From Geomonas agri (GTDB taxonomy: Bacteria; Desulfobacterota; Desulfuromonadia; Geobacterales; Geobacteraceae), in the NCBI RefSeq assembly GCF_020179605.1, contig NZ_JAINZO010000001.1, forward strand, positions 2,454,799-2,518,798: a stretch of DNA of 64,000 nt, in the 5' to 3' direction. The notes under the pieces are model-generated. The model saw only the letters and a list, made by a program, of their open reading frames with translations, was not told where the DNA came from and ran no database searches. Numbering within the stretch: position 1 is the stretch's first letter; the number at the start of each line of letters is the position of its first letter. Made by a program: the position numbers and the translations under genes. Positions 45,313 through 54,817 of this stretch are shown here, piece by piece.

Positions 45313-45431
45313 CCACAGAGGACACCGAGGTCCACAGAGGGCACAGGGGGAAAACTTGAATCGGGTTTAAAAACCTTCAAGCCTTTCTCTCAGTGTCCTC
45401 TGTGCTCCTTTGTGTCCTCTGTGTTCCGCTT
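45313..45431. repeat. Right 'CACAGAGGACAC' repeat flanking marC
   Basis: Core copies CCACAGAGGACACCGAGG (45313-45330) and CCACAGAGGGCACAGG face inverse copies AGTGTCCTCTGTGCTCC and TTTGTGTCCTCTGTGTTCCG (45392-45428). The last 26 bp (45406-45431) are the perfect inverse of 44551-44576. Confidence 0.85.
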
Positions 45432-45442
45432 GTGGGTTTGGT

Positions 45443-46432
45443 TTATTGCGCTATCTTCAGCACGATCTTGCCGAAGTGCTTGTCTTCTTCCATCATCCGG
45501 TGCGCCTCGACCACCTGGTCGATGGGGAACACCTTCTCGATGATGGGAACGATGGTGCGGTCAGCGAACTTGGGCATGGCGCGACGCACGAACTCTGCCG
45601 CGATTTCCCCCTTCTCGGAAACGGGACGGGAGCGAAGCACGCTGCCGATGATCTGCTGACGCTTCACCATCATGAGCGCCAGGTTCAGCTCAGCCTTGAT
45701 GCCGGAGATGACGCCGATGACGACCAGTCGTCCCTTGTACCCCAACGAGTTCATGTTGGGGGCGAGGTACTTGGCACCGACGTGGTCCAGGATCACGTCC
45801 ACCCCTTTCTTGTTGGTGAACTCCTTGACGGCCTCGCTGAAGTCCGGGGTCTCGCGGAAATTGATCACCAGGTCTGCGCCCAGTTCCTTGACCCGCTCGA
45901 GCTTCTCCGGGGAGGCGGTGACGATCAGCTTGGTGTTGGGCACCAGTGCCTTGCAGAGCTGGATGGCCGCGGTGTTGACCCCGCCGCCGCCGCCGTGCAG
46001 GATCGCGGTCTGGCCATCTTCGAGGCCGCCGATCATGAACACGTTGAGAAACGCGGTGATGTACGACTCGCAGATGCAGGCGGCTTCCTCGAAGCTGACG
46101 GTTTCGGGGATCGGCATCAGGTGATTGGCGTAGGCCACGGCGTACTCGGCGTAACCGCCGCCGCCGACCAGTGACACCACGCGGTCACCCACTTTCCAGC
46201 CGCTAACGCCTGCTCCAAGCGCCTCGACGACGCCGGCCACTTCGAGCCCCAGGATCTCGGAGTCGCCGGGCGGGGGGGGGTATTTTCCCTCGCGCTGCAC
46301 CAGGTCGGGGCGGTTGATCGAGGTGGCGTGAACCTTGATCAGCACCTCGTTTTCCTTGGGGACAGGCTTGTCCACCTCGCCCACCTTGAGCACCTCGACG
46401 CCGCCGAAACCTTCCATCAGTACCGCTTTCAT
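45443..46432 (-). CDS. Zinc-free NAD(P)H:quinone oxidoreductase, PIG3/QOR type
   Basis: A 329-residue medium-chain dehydrogenase/reductase. It has the substrate-domain motif ATSINRPDLVQREGKYPPPPG and a Rossmann glycine region, HGGGGGVNTAAIQL. It lacks the catalytic zinc ligands of alcohol dehydrogenases, and the GxGxxG motif is read as GGGGGV. It should reduce quinones or enones with NADPH. ATG 46432 has AGGAGGAA upstream. A palindrome at 46485-46509 lies in its promoter region. Confidence 0.92.
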   Translation of the reverse strand: MKAVLMEGFGGVEVLKVGEVDKPVPKENEVLIKVHATSINRPDLVQREGKYPPPPGDSEILGLEVAGVVEALGAGVSGWKVGDRVVSLVGGGGYAEYAVAYANHLMPIPETVSFEEAACICESYITAFLNVFMIGGLEDGQTAILHGGGGGVNTAAIQLCKALVPNTKLIVTASPEKLERVKELGADLVINFRETPDFSEAVKEFTNKKGVDVILDHVGAKYLAPNMNSLGYKGRLVVIGVISGIKAELNLALMMVKRQQIIGSVLRSRPVSEKGEIAAEFVRRAMPKFADRTIVPIIEKVFPIDQVVEAHRMMEEDKHFGKIVLKIAQ

Positions 46433-46484
46433 GGCCTTCCTCCTGTATCGAATTGAATTCATGGCAGCCGAGTGACTCGGCCAC

Positions 46485-46509
46485 GATAGTGTATACGGCG
46501 CACACTATC
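46485..46509. promoter_or_regulatory. Operator-like inverted repeat upstream of the quinone oxidoreductase
   Basis: GATAGTGT and ACACTATC are perfect 8-bp half-sites with a 9-bp spacer, 50-80 bp upstream of the start codon. The form is that expected for a dimeric repressor. I could not place a convincing -35/-10 pair around it. Confidence 0.5.
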
Positions 46510-46560
46510 TCAAAAATGTGCGCCCTTTATCAACGGAATTTTCTCAGGAGGAGGAAAAAA

Positions 46561-46929
46561 TCAGCGGAATTTTATGGCAGTCCCGCGCGCGGTAATCTCG
46601 CTCTTGGGGAAGAAGATGTAGGTATCCATCTCTACTTTGACTTCGGGCAGGATCACGGCGTCGGCTCCGATCTTGGCCGCCTCGGCGCGTAGGGCATTGT
46701 TGGCCCAGCTGTAATCGGCGGGGGTGAGATCCTCCTTGTCGCCGTAGCGCACGCGGTGTACCTCGATGGTTCCCACTTTCTTGTAGGGACGCAGCAGTTC
46801 GTCCTGTGCCAGTACGGGCGGGGCATCGCTTCTGATAACCACCCTGGTGCAGCCGGCGGCGGACAGCATGAGGCACAGCAGCAAAAGCAGAGGCGAGAAG
46901 TGTTTCAGTGTCCGGTTAATCAGGTCCAT
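46561..46929 (-). CDS. Small lipoprotein of unknown function
   Basis: A 122-residue protein with a lipoprotein signal: a hydrophobic core at ~11-25 and lipobox LSAAGC with Cys27. The mature part contains YKKVGTIEVHR and ALRAEAAKIGADAVILPEV, a small alpha/beta fold like those of YbjQ- or DUF4156-like lipoproteins. No function can be assigned. GGGAGAG lies before the ATG. Confidence 0.8.
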   Translation of the reverse strand: MDLINRTLKHFSPLLLLLCLMLSAAGCTRVVIRSDAPPVLAQDELLRPYKKVGTIEVHRVRYGDKEDLTPADYSWANNALRAEAAKIGADAVILPEVKVEMDTYIFFPKSEITARGTAIKFR

Positions 46930-47002
46930 GATCTCTCCCTAGCGGAGTTGAGTCCCCGCTCGATGCGGGATCAGCCACACAGTTTAGCTGCCATTTTCCC
47001 AC

Positions 47003-47032
47003 TTTACAACACTCTTTTGGGCGTGCTAGTAT
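47003..47032 (+). promoter_or_regulatory. Candidate promoter of yebC
   Basis: TTTACA (47003-47008), 18 bp, TAGTAT (47027-47032), with the gene starting 42 bp further on. Confidence 0.4.
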
Positions 47033-47073
47033 TTCGCGTTTCATTCACAAACTGATCAGAAAGGAAGCAGCTC

Positions 47074-47817
47074 ATGTCAGGCCATAATAAATGGAGTACC
47101 ATCAAGCACAAGAAGGGCGCCGCGGATGCCAAGCGCGGCAAGATATTCACCAAGCTGATCAAGGAAATCACCGTTGCCGCAAAGCTCGGCGGTGGCGACC
47201 CGGATGGGAACCCGCGCCTGAGAACTGCTATCGATAAGGCAAAAGGCGAGAACATGCCCAAAGACAACGTCGAGCGCGCCATCAAGAAGGGCGTCGGCGG
47301 GATGGAAGGCGTGAACTACGAGGAGACCACCTACGAAGGGTACGGTCCGGGCGGCACCGCGGTGCTGGTGGAGGTCATGACCGACAACCGCAACCGCACC
47401 GTTTCCGACGTCAGGAGCACCTTCTCCAAGTGCAACGGCAACATGGGCGAGACCGGCTGCGTCTCCTGGCTCTTCGACAAGAAGGGACTCCTCGTATACC
47501 CGAAGAGCACCGACTTCGACAAGCTCTTCGAAGCCGCCATCGAGGCCGGTGCCGACGACGTGGCCGATGAAGACGAGCAGTACGAGGTCCTCACCGACCC
47601 GACCGCGTTCCACCAGGTGAAGACGGCGCTTGAGGCGGCAGGCTTCAAGCCGGAGTCCGCTGAGATCACCATGATCCCGCAGACCATGGTCAAGCTGGAA
47701 GGCAAGAACGCCGAGAACATGCTGAAACTGATGGACCGTCTCGAGGACAACGATGACGTCCAGAACGTCTACGCCAACTTCGACATCTCCGCCGAGGACA
47801 TGGAAAAGATGATGTAG
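47074..47817 (+). CDS. yebC: YebC/PmpR family regulator
   Basis: A 247-residue protein starting [20 protein letters not shown], the family signature, with [14 protein letters not shown] and [11 protein letters not shown]. YebC proteins act as transcription regulators, and recent work on some members links them to relief of ribosome stalling at polyproline. It precedes ruvC, as is common, but with a terminator between. Confidence 0.96.
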   Translation: MSGHNKWSTIKHKKGAADAKRGKIFTKLIKEITVAAKLGGGDPDGNPRLRTAIDKAKGENMPKDNVERAIKKGVGGMEGVNYEETTYEGYGPGGTAVLVEVMTDNRNRTVSDVRSTFSKCNGNMGETGCVSWLFDKKGLLVYPKSTDFDKLFEAAIEAGADDVADEDEQYEVLTDPTAFHQVKTALEAAGFKPESAEITMIPQTMVKLEGKNAENMLKLMDRLEDNDDVQNVYANFDISAEDMEKMM

Positions 47818-47845
47818 CAAAAGCAGGTTATTTTGTGGTACTAAG

Positions 47846-47873
47846 AGCGCGGGCATCCCCCCGCGCTTTTTTT
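47846..47873 (+). terminator. Intrinsic terminator between yebC and ruvC
   Basis: AGCGCGGG and CCCGCGCT around a short loop, followed by seven T. ruvC begins about 20 bp later, so some read-through or a nearby promoter is needed. Confidence 0.85.
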
Positions 47874-47893
47874 ATTCAGGATAAGGTTTAGAC

Positions 47894-48388
47894 ATGATTA
47901 TTCTCGGCATCGACCCCGGCTCGCGCAAGACCGGTTACGGCCTCATCTCCAAGCAGGGCAACCGCCTGGTCCACATTGACAACGGCGCCATCTTCACCCA
48001 GAGCGCAAAAGACTTCCCGCAGCGACTGGAGAAGATCTTCACTGGCCTCTCCGCGATCATCGCCGAATACCAGCCGGAAGTGGTGGCTGTCGAGGACGTG
48101 TTCCTGGCCAAAAACGCCATGAGCGCGCTGAAACTGGGACAGGCGCGCGGGGCCGCCATCGTCGCCGCGGTCAACGTGGGGCTGCCGGTGCACGAGTACA
48201 CAGCGATGCAGGTGAAGCAGGCGGTGGTGGGGACCGGCCGCGCCGAGAAAACCCAGGTGCAGCAGATGATCAAGGCTCTCTTGAACCTCCCCGAGGTGGC
48301 CCAGGAGGACGCCTCCGACGCCCTTGCCGTCGCCATCTGCCACGCCCACTCCGCCGGCATCAGCACCCTCTTGAAGAGCATCCGGTAG
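47894..48388 (+). CDS. ruvC: Holliday junction resolvase RuvC
   Basis: A 164-residue endonuclease with the acidic catalytic set: Asp in [14 protein letters not shown], Glu in [11 protein letters not shown], and the C-terminal Asp pair in [14 protein letters not shown]. It cuts Holliday junctions produced by recombination. ATG 47894 follows AAGG. Confidence 0.97.
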   Translation: MIILGIDPGSRKTGYGLISKQGNRLVHIDNGAIFTQSAKDFPQRLEKIFTGLSAIIAEYQPEVVAVEDVFLAKNAMSALKLGQARGAAIVAAVNVGLPVHEYTAMQVKQAVVGTGRAEKTQVQQMIKALLNLPEVAQEDASDALAVAICHAHSAGISTLLKSIR

Positions 48389-48440
48389 CGTAGGGCAGGC
48401 AGGCGCCGGCCCCATCGAGTTGGATCGTCTATCTCCGCCA

Positions 48441-48467
48441 CTCCCCTCTCCCAGAGGGAGAGGGGAG
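48441..48467. repeat. GC-rich hairpin between ruvC and ruvA
   Basis: CTCCCCTCTCCC-AGA-GGGAGAGGGGAG is a perfect 12-bp stem-loop in the 136-bp ruvC-ruvA gap, and a member of the short repeat family seen elsewhere. No T run follows, so it is more likely an RNA-processing or REP-like element than a terminator. Confidence 0.6.
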
Positions 48468-48524
48468 TGTAAAGGTCCGGAAGAGCATGGATCGGCACCA
48501 TACCAATTTCCCATCGAGGTTCAA

Positions 48525-49124
48525 ATGATCGCCCTTCTCACCGGCAAGATCGCGCACAAGGCCCCCGACTACGTCATCCTGGACGTGAACGGCGTGGGCT
48601 ACCAGGTCTTCATCCCCTTCTCTACCTACTACGCCCTTCCCGCCGAGGGGAGCATGACCACCCTGCAGATCCACACCTCCGTGAAGGAGGATGCCATCAA
48701 CCTGTATGGCTTCCGCACCCAGCAGGAGAAGGAGCTGTTCCAGTTGCTGATCGGAGTTTCCGGCGTCGGGCCCAAGCTCGCCAACAGCATCCTCTCCAAC
48801 AGCGAGCCGGCCGAACTCTCCGAATCACTGGTGAGCGGTAACATCGCCCGGTTGTCGGCTATCCCCGGCATCGGCAAGAAAACCGCCGAGCGGCTGGTGC
48901 TGGAGCTCAAGGAAAAGATCAAGAAGCTCGGAATGGCGGCGGCAGCACCCGGCGCCGCGGCCGCGCCCCCCAAGGCAGAAATCCGCGACGACGTCCTCTC
49001 CGCTTTGATCAACCTGGGCTACAAGGAGAACGTAGTACAAAAAGCATTGGCTGATTTGAAATTTCCCGAAGATGCTACCGTGGAGTCACTACTTAAGCTG
49101 GCGCTGAAGAAATTGATGAAATAA
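48525..49124 (+). CDS. ruvA: Holliday junction branch migration protein RuvA
   Basis: A 199-residue protein. Domain I is the OB-fold (MIALLTGKIAHKAPDYVILDVNGVGYQV). Domain II has two helix-hairpin-helix motifs (LLIGVSGVGPKLA and LSAIPGIGKKTAERL). A flexible Ala/Pro linker leads to domain III, which contacts RuvB. ATG 48525 has GAGGT upstream. It is followed by a hairpin terminator rather than by ruvB. Confidence 0.97.
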   Translation: MIALLTGKIAHKAPDYVILDVNGVGYQVFIPFSTYYALPAEGSMTTLQIHTSVKEDAINLYGFRTQQEKELFQLLIGVSGVGPKLANSILSNSEPAELSESLVSGNIARLSAIPGIGKKTAERLVLELKEKIKKLGMAAAAPGAAAAPPKAEIRDDVLSALINLGYKENVVQKALADLKFPEDATVESLLKLALKKLMK

Positions 49125-49128
49125 CAAC

Positions 49129-49156
49129 GCGCCGGAGCACGAAAATGCTCCGGCGC
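49129..49156 (+). terminator. Hairpin after ruvA
   Basis: GCGCCGGAGCA and TGCTCCGGCGC form a perfect 11-bp stem. The T run (TTTTT) begins six bases later, so termination may be partial. Confidence 0.7.
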
Positions 49157-49257
49157 TAACAGTTTTTCGCTCTTATCACCAACGCTATTCACAGTACAAT
49201 TTATTCCCTCCTCTAGAATTTCACCTTCTCTCCTCCCAGGTCTTCCCGCAAGCTTCA

Positions 49258-49285
49258 TTGAAGCTGATACATAACGGGATATAAT
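49258..49285 (+). promoter_or_regulatory. Sigma-70 promoter of the transglutaminase gene
   Basis: TTGAAG (49258-49263), 16 bp, TATAAT (49280-49285), about 50 bp before the start codon. Confidence 0.65.
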
Positions 49286-49338
49286 TTCGCAGACCACATA
49301 CACTATTTGGCAAGGCGTGATCCTGAAGAGGAGAGACT

Positions 49339-50358
49339 ATGCGCGCAGCATTCATGGCAGCGGTGGGTTTCTTGATGGTTTTCACAGTCCCTCTGACAGT
49401 ACTGTGCGCCCCCCCCAAAGAGAGAAGAGGTTCGGTGACCTTTGCCATAAACATCAACTCCCCCCAGCAGGTTCAGGACGTCAAGATGTGGTTCCCCTAC
49501 CCCACCTCAGACCTCAACCAGAAGATCGAGAACCTCCATTTCGACGGCAACTATTCCACCTTCACGCTTTCGCGTGAACCACAAAGCGGTGCACTGTACC
49601 TGTTCACCGAGTGGCGCGGTCCTCAAAAGGACCGTCACCTGACCGTCACCTTCGACGCCACCGCCCAGGAGCGCAAGGTAACCAGACTGGTCGAGCAGAC
49701 AACACCCATCCCGCCCGAAGTCGCCAAGTACGTGAAAGCGGAATTCTGGATTCCGTCGAACGAGAAGAAAGTGAAGGCATTGGCGCACCGCATCACCGCC
49801 GGCAAGAAAGGCATCCTCAAGAAATCGCGCGCCATCTACGACTGGGTGGTCGACAACACCAAGCGGGATCCCAAGGTGCCGGGTTGCGGCGTTGGTAACG
49901 TCCAGGCCACCCTGGCCGCCCGTAGCGGCAAGTGCGCCGACATCAGCACCCTTTACGTGGCGCTGGCCCGCGCCGCCGGTGTCCCCGCCCGGGAAGTCTT
50001 CGGGTTGAGGCTTGGGCGCCCGGGACAGACCGACATATCAAACGGCCACCACTGCTGGGCCGAGTTCTACCTCCCCGGGACCGGGTGGGTGCCGGTGGAC
50101 CCTGCCGACGTCACCAAGGCGGTCCTCGAAAAGCAGCTCACTCCGGCAGCCGCCAAACCGTACCGGGAGTACTACTTCGGTGCGGTCGACGAATTCCGTA
50201 TCGTGCTGCAAAAAGGAGGGCGCGGCATCGTCTTCAACGAGGGGAACAAGGAGAAGGTGAACTACTTCATGTACCCCTACGCGGAGGTCGACGGCAAGAG
50301 CCTCGACTACTGCCGCCCTGACAGCTTCGCCTACACCGTGTCCTTCCGGGAACGCTGA
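49339..50358 (+). CDS. Exported transglutaminase-like (cysteine protease fold) protein
   Basis: A 339-residue protein with a signal peptide (hydrophobic ~5-22, cleavage near VLCA). A beta-rich N-terminal domain precedes a transglutaminase-like domain. The catalytic triad is visible: Cys in ARSGKCADISTLYVAL, His in NGHHCWAEFYLPG and Asp in GWVPVDPADV. Bacterial members are mostly periplasmic proteases or amidases. It has its own promoter and sits between ruvA and the hybrid kinase, on the same strand. Confidence 0.9.
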   Translation: MRAAFMAAVGFLMVFTVPLTVLCAPPKERRGSVTFAININSPQQVQDVKMWFPYPTSDLNQKIENLHFDGNYSTFTLSREPQSGALYLFTEWRGPQKDRHLTVTFDATAQERKVTRLVEQTTPIPPEVAKYVKAEFWIPSNEKKVKALAHRITAGKKGILKKSRAIYDWVVDNTKRDPKVPGCGVGNVQATLAARSGKCADISTLYVALARAAGVPAREVFGLRLGRPGQTDISNGHHCWAEFYLPGTGWVPVDPADVTKAVLEKQLTPAAAKPYREYYFGAVDEFRIVLQKGGRGIVFNEGNKEKVNYFMYPYAEVDGKSLDYCRPDSFAYTVSFRER

Positions 50359-50435
50359 CATCCGGGGCCGCCCCCACGCCCTGGACAACAGTGCCGGACT
50401 CCCCGCCCTCCAGCAGAGGGTCAGCAGGAGCCCAC

Positions 50436-52775
50436 ATGCGCCTGAGCCTCAACATCTCCATCAACCTGATACTTCTGGTCGTCATACTGGCGCTGGGCAG
50501 CACCATCAGCTTTTTCTTCGTTTCTCAGCAGAGGGCGACCCTCCGCAATGACCTGGAGCACCGGGTGGAGATGGTTGGGCGCCAGGTGACCGGCGAGGTC
50601 TACGCCCCGCTGCAAAAGGGCGATCTGGGGCACGTCGGACACATCCTCGAGGCAGCCACCGCTGACCCGGAAGTCGCTTTCGTGATGGTGAAGTCCCTGG
50701 ACGGGGAGGTGCTGGCGGCACGTTGGATGAACGAGGTAACCGGAGGCGTGAAGGAATACGACTTCCCCGTACGCGCCCGGTCCAAGGAAAGCGTCGCCCG
50801 AAGCGAGAGGACCTTCGGCACCATAACCTCCGTTGCCGGCGGGGGCCCGATCGCCGTGGTCGCTGTAGGCGTCGATCTGAACCCTCTCACCAAAACTGAG
50901 CGGGCACTGGTTATCCGGACCGCGATGGCGGTGGTACTGGGATCGGTCATCGCACTGACCCTTGGCCTCGCCATCGTGCGCAGGCTGCTCAACCGCTCCA
51001 TCACTCCTTTGCTCGACGGCATCCGCACCATTACGTCAGGGGATTTCTCCAGCAGGGTCCAACCCGACCCACACCGGGAGATCGCGGAAATCGGCGCTGC
51101 TTTCAACGAAATGGCAGAACGTTTTTCGACCACGCTCATCTCAAAGCACGAACTCGAGGAGACCGTCACCAAACGCACCGCACAACTGCAGCGGGCCCTG
51201 GAGGAGCAGATCCGGGTGCGCGAGGCACTGGCCGAACGAGAAGAACACATCCGTCTACTCTTCAATTCCACGGCGGAAGCCATCTTCGCCATCAACCGCG
51301 ATGGAACCTGCACCTTCTGCAACCCCGCCTGTGTCAGGGTACTGGGGTACGACGCCCCCGACGAAATCGTCGGCAATCACATGCACAGCTTCCTTGGGCA
51401 CACCGCTTCGGATGGAACCGTCATTGAAGAACAGGATTGTCCTATCTGCCTGACACTCTCAGCCGGCCACGGCAGCCACAACGTCAACGAAATTTTCCGG
51501 CAGAAGGACGGTGCGGCCATCCCCGTCGAGTACTGGTCCCACCCCATTCTGCGGGACGGCAAGCTGGTCGGCTGCGTAGTCACCTTCCTCGATATCACCC
51601 AGCGCAACATGCTCGAGAGACAGCTGCTCCAGGCGCAGAAGCTTGAGGGAATCGGGGTGCTGGCGGGAGGAATCGCTCACGACTTCAACAACCTGCTCAC
51701 CGCCATCATCGGCGGGGCCGAAATAGCACTCATGGACATCCCTCCTGACAGTAAGGGGGCCAAGGCGATCCACGGTGTCCTCGACGCAGCCACCCGTGCC
51801 GCCGATCTCACCCGGCAGATCCTCGCCTTCAGCCGGAAACAGGTCCTCACCATGAAGGAGCTGAACCTGAACGACGAGGTACTGTCACAATCCAAGATGC
51901 TGCGCCGCCTGATCAGCGAAGACCTCAAGTTCCAGGTGAACCTTACTCCCGAAGAGCTCTGCATAAGGGCCGACCCGGCACAGTTACAGCAGGTCCTTTT
52001 GAATCTCGCGGTCAATGCGCGCGATGCCATGTCACCCGGAGGGGGCATCACCATCGAGACCACCGCGGTGGTCCTGCAGCGCTCGGACCGTTGGCTGGAG
52101 GAGGGCATGGCGCCGGGCAGGTATGCCGTGATCTCGGTCAGCGACACCGGTGCGGGAATGGACGAGGAAACGAGGTCCCGCATCTTCGAGCCTTTCTTCA
52201 CCACCAAGGCGCCCGGCGAGGGGACCGGGCTCGGCCTCTCCACCGTTCACGGCGTGGTCAAGCAACACCAGGGAAGCATCTCGGTGTACAGCGAGCTGGG
52301 CAAGGGAACCACCTTCCGCATCTACCTTCCCTGCGTCCAGAGGAGTGAGGCTGTGCAGGCCGTTCCTGAACCGGTGCCCGTTCCGCGCGGAGCAGGGAAC
52401 ATCCTGGTGGTCGAGGATGAAAAAGCGGTGCGCGACTTCCTGGAGAGTGCGCTCGAGGATAACGGCTTCACCGTGACCAGCGTGGGGAGCGCCGCGGAGG
52501 CGATCGAGGCGTGTGACGCAACACGTTACGACCTGATGGTGTCCGACGTGGTCATGCCGGGGATGAGCGGCCCGGACCTGTACCAGGTGCTCAAAGAGCG
52601 ACAGCCGCAGCTCAAAGTGATGTTCATCTCGGGGTACCCCGCCAAATCGATTTCGTTGCAGGACATGCTCAAGTGGGATGCCCCCTTCCTCGCCAAGCCC
52701 TTCTCCGCCAAGGTATTCCTCGCCAAGACCCACGAGCTCATGAACTCCGCTGCGCCAGCCGGGCATGCCCCTTGA
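50436..52775 (+). CDS. Membrane hybrid histidine kinase (sensor-HAMP-PAS-HK-REC)
   Basis: A 779-residue kinase. Helix 1 is at ~8-30, followed by a ~120-residue periplasmic sensor, helix 2 (~165-188), HAMP and a coiled coil. A PAS domain follows ([21 protein letters not shown] in family form) with a [12 protein letters not shown] cysteine pair. HisKA has phospho-His in [13 protein letters not shown], then come HATPase ([21 protein letters not shown]) and a C-terminal receiver (Asp in [13 protein letters not shown]; Lys in FLAKPFS). ATG 50436 has AGGAG five bases upstream. It lies inside the ruv gene cluster. The sensor input is unknown. Confidence 0.94.
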   Translation: MRLSLNISINLILLVVILALGSTISFFFVSQQRATLRNDLEHRVEMVGRQVTGEVYAPLQKGDLGHVGHILEAATADPEVAFVMVKSLDGEVLAARWMNEVTGGVKEYDFPVRARSKESVARSERTFGTITSVAGGGPIAVVAVGVDLNPLTKTERALVIRTAMAVVLGSVIALTLGLAIVRRLLNRSITPLLDGIRTITSGDFSSRVQPDPHREIAEIGAAFNEMAERFSTTLISKHELEETVTKRTAQLQRALEEQIRVREALAEREEHIRLLFNSTAEAIFAINRDGTCTFCNPACVRVLGYDAPDEIVGNHMHSFLGHTASDGTVIEEQDCPICLTLSAGHGSHNVNEIFRQKDGAAIPVEYWSHPILRDGKLVGCVVTFLDITQRNMLERQLLQAQKLEGIGVLAGGIAHDFNNLLTAIIGGAEIALMDIPPDSKGAKAIHGVLDAATRAADLTRQILAFSRKQVLTMKELNLNDEVLSQSKMLRRLISEDLKFQVNLTPEELCIRADPAQLQQVLLNLAVNARDAMSPGGGITIETTAVVLQRSDRWLEEGMAPGRYAVISVSDTGAGMDEETRSRIFEPFFTTKAPGEGTGLGLSTVHGVVKQHQGSISVYSELGKGTTFRIYLPCVQRSEAVQAVPEPVPVPRGAGNILVVEDEKAVRDFLESALEDNGFTVTSVGSAAEAIEACDATRYDLMVSDVVMPGMSGPDLYQVLKERQPQLKVMFISGYPAKSISLQDMLKWDAPFLAKPFSAKVFLAKTHELMNSAAPAGHAP

Positions 52776-52798
52776 CCTTTACCCTCAACTGTTATAAT
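52772..52798 (+). promoter_or_regulatory. Candidate promoter of ruvB-hda
   Basis: TTGACC (52772-52777), 15 bp, TATAAT (52793-52798). The spacing is short, but the -10 is consensus. It overlaps the kinase stop codon. Confidence 0.5.
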
Positions 52799-52844
52799 TT
52801 GGCTCCCTGCATTCAGGCGGCATAAGCCGCCGGCAAGGAGAGGT

Positions 52845-53858
52845 ATGACCCGCTTTATCAGCGCCGAGAGATCCGAAGACGACCTCCTTGAAGCATCGCT
52901 GCGCCCCCGGGCGCTGGCGGACTACGTGGGACAGGAAAAGGCCAAGGGGAACCTCGGGCTCTTCATCGATGCCGCGCGCGGCAGGGGCGAGGCGCTGGAC
53001 CACGTGCTGCTGTACGGCCCCCCCGGCCTCGGCAAGACCACCCTGGCCAACATCATCGCCTGCGAGATGGGCGTGAACATCAAGTCCACCTCGGGCCCGG
53101 TGATCGAGCGCCCTGGAGACCTGGCCGCCATCCTCACCAACCTCGAGCCGCACGACGTCCTCTTCATCGACGAGATCCACCGTCTCTCCCACGTGGTCGA
53201 GGAGATCCTCTACCCCGCCATGGAGGACTTCCAGCTCGATATCATCATCGGCCAGGGGCCGAGCGCGCGCACCATCAAGCTCGACCTCCCCAAGTTCACC
53301 CTGGTCGGCGCCACCACCCGCGCCGGGCTGCTCTCCTCGCCCCTGAGGGACCGCTTCGGCGTCATTTCCCGGCTGGAGTTCTACACCCACGACGAGCTTG
53401 CCTTCATCATCACCCGCTCCGCGCGCATCTTCGGGATGGAGATCGCGCCGGACGGCGCGCTGGAACTTGCGCGCAGAAGCCGCGGCACGCCGAGGATCGC
53501 CAACCGCCTGCTACGCCGCGTGCGCGACTTCGCCCAGGTGCGCGCCGACGGCGTGATCACCCGCGAGGTTGCGGACCAGGCGCTGGCGCTTTTAGAGATC
53601 GACGACATGGGCTTCGACACCATGGACCGCGCCATCCTGCTGACCATCATCGACAAGTTCGGGGGGGGACCGGTGGGGCTGGACACCATCGCGGCCGCCA
53701 TCAGCGAGGAGAGCGACACCATCGAGGATGTCTACGAGCCCTTCCTGATCCAGAACGGTTTCCTGAACCGCACCCCCAGGGGACGCGTGGCCACCGCCGC
53801 GGCCTACAGCCATTTCGGCAGGATCGCTCCCGAGCCGCCGCAGGGAAGGTTGTTCTAG
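52845..53858 (+). CDS. ruvB: Holliday junction DNA helicase RuvB
   Basis: A 337-residue AAA+ motor that drives branch migration with RuvA. It has Walker [10 protein letters not shown], Walker [11 protein letters not shown], sensor 1 in [20 protein letters not shown], and a C-terminal winged helix ([10 protein letters not shown]). AAGGAGAGGT precedes the ATG. It is separated from ruvCA by two unrelated genes, and the hda-like gene follows after 3 bp. Confidence 0.98.
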   Translation: MTRFISAERSEDDLLEASLRPRALADYVGQEKAKGNLGLFIDAARGRGEALDHVLLYGPPGLGKTTLANIIACEMGVNIKSTSGPVIERPGDLAAILTNLEPHDVLFIDEIHRLSHVVEEILYPAMEDFQLDIIIGQGPSARTIKLDLPKFTLVGATTRAGLLSSPLRDRFGVISRLEFYTHDELAFIITRSARIFGMEIAPDGALELARRSRGTPRIANRLLRRVRDFAQVRADGVITREVADQALALLEIDDMGFDTMDRAILLTIIDKFGGGPVGLDTIAAAISEESDTIEDVYEPFLIQNGFLNRTPRGRVATAAAYSHFGRIAPEPPQGRLF

Positions 53859-53861
53859 GCT

Positions 53862-54569
53862 ATGCAGCTGATCTTCGATTTCCCGGTCGTGCCACGCTTT
53901 TGCTTCGAGAACTTCGTGGTCTGCGGCGGCAACAAGACCGCCTACCAGTTCGCCCAGAGGCTTGCCAGCGGCTCCGACGCGGAAAATCTCCTCTACATCT
54001 ACGGCCCTGAAGGTTCCGGCAAGACCCACCTCTTGACCGCCCTTTCCAGCGCTATCGACGGCAGGTACTTCTCCTTCCGCGACGCCGATGCCCTGTACGG
54101 CACCAGCTACGGCAGCGAAGGCCCCTCGCGCCTTGCCGAGTACTTCGCCGGTGCCAAGGCACTCATCCTTGACGACCTGAACCTGCTACCGGACCGCCAG
54201 GAGTTGCGGGTTGAGCTTTGGGAACTATTCAACGCCTTCTACAGCGCCGGCAAGAAGATCGCCATCTCCGGTCTCACACCACCGAAAGAACTGCCCCACC
54301 TGGACGGGCACCTGACCAGCCGGCTGTTGTGGGGGCTGGTGGCGCGCATGGACGTCTCCGACGACGAGTCCCGGCGCATGATCCTGAAGAAGCTTGCCGA
54401 AGACCGGCAGATGACACTGCCCGACGACGTGATCGACGAGATGCTGTTGAAGGTTCGGCGCGACATCCCATCCCTGGTCTACGCGCTGGAGACCATCAAC
54501 CGCACCGCCATCGCCACCAAGAGGAAGGTGAGCTTGAGACTGGCAAAAGAGATCTTCAAAAGTAGTTGA
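53862..54569 (+). CDS. DnaA-related AAA+ protein, Hda-like
   Basis: A 235-residue protein homologous to the AAA+ part of DnaA but lacking its DNA-binding domain. It has Walker A GPEGSGKTH, Walker B ALILDDLNLLP and a sensor region, HLTSRLLWGLVARMD. The N-terminus MQLIFDF fits a beta-clamp-binding motif (QL.LF-type), as in Hda, which promotes ATP hydrolysis on DnaA after replication starts. It begins 3 bp after ruvB and must be co-transcribed. Confidence 0.88.
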   Translation: MQLIFDFPVVPRFCFENFVVCGGNKTAYQFAQRLASGSDAENLLYIYGPEGSGKTHLLTALSSAIDGRYFSFRDADALYGTSYGSEGPSRLAEYFAGAKALILDDLNLLPDRQELRVELWELFNAFYSAGKKIAISGLTPPKELPHLDGHLTSRLLWGLVARMDVSDDESRRMILKKLAEDRQMTLPDDVIDEMLLKVRRDIPSLVYALETINRTAIATKRKVSLRLAKEIFKSS

Positions 54570-54626
54570 GGCAATCGACCAAGTAGGCCGCTGATCGGCT
54601 GCCGTCGGCGCCACGCCAACCACATC

Positions 54627-54739
54627 CCCCTCTCCCTGTGGGAGAGGGCTAGGGTGAGGGAGTTGCCAAAGGCAACATAACGGCTGCCGGCAGAGCCCTC
54701 ACCCGCCCTTCGGGCACCCTCTCCCGGAGGGAGAGGGGA
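54627..54739. repeat. Dispersed intergenic repeat, copy 2
   Basis: Shares AGAGGGCTAGGGTGAGGG and CCCTCACCCGCCCTTCGGGC with the copy at 17059-17152. It has a longer, different centre that includes its own hairpin (GTTGCC/GGCAAC). The outer inverted repeats are slightly decayed (a TG insertion in the left arm). It lies between the convergent hda-like and uup genes. Confidence 0.8.
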
Positions 54740-54753
54740 TCCACGCCGCTATG

Positions 54754-54793
54754 AAAAAGGCTTCTGCAGGGACACCCGCAGAAGCCTTTTTAT
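54754..54793. terminator. Bidirectional terminator between the hda-like gene and uup
   Basis: AAAAAGGCTTCTGC and GCAGAAGCCTTTTT form a 14-bp stem around a 10-base loop, with T on one side and A on the other. Confidence 0.92.
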
Positions 54794-54817
54794 ATTAGGA
54801 AACGAACGACTCCACCG

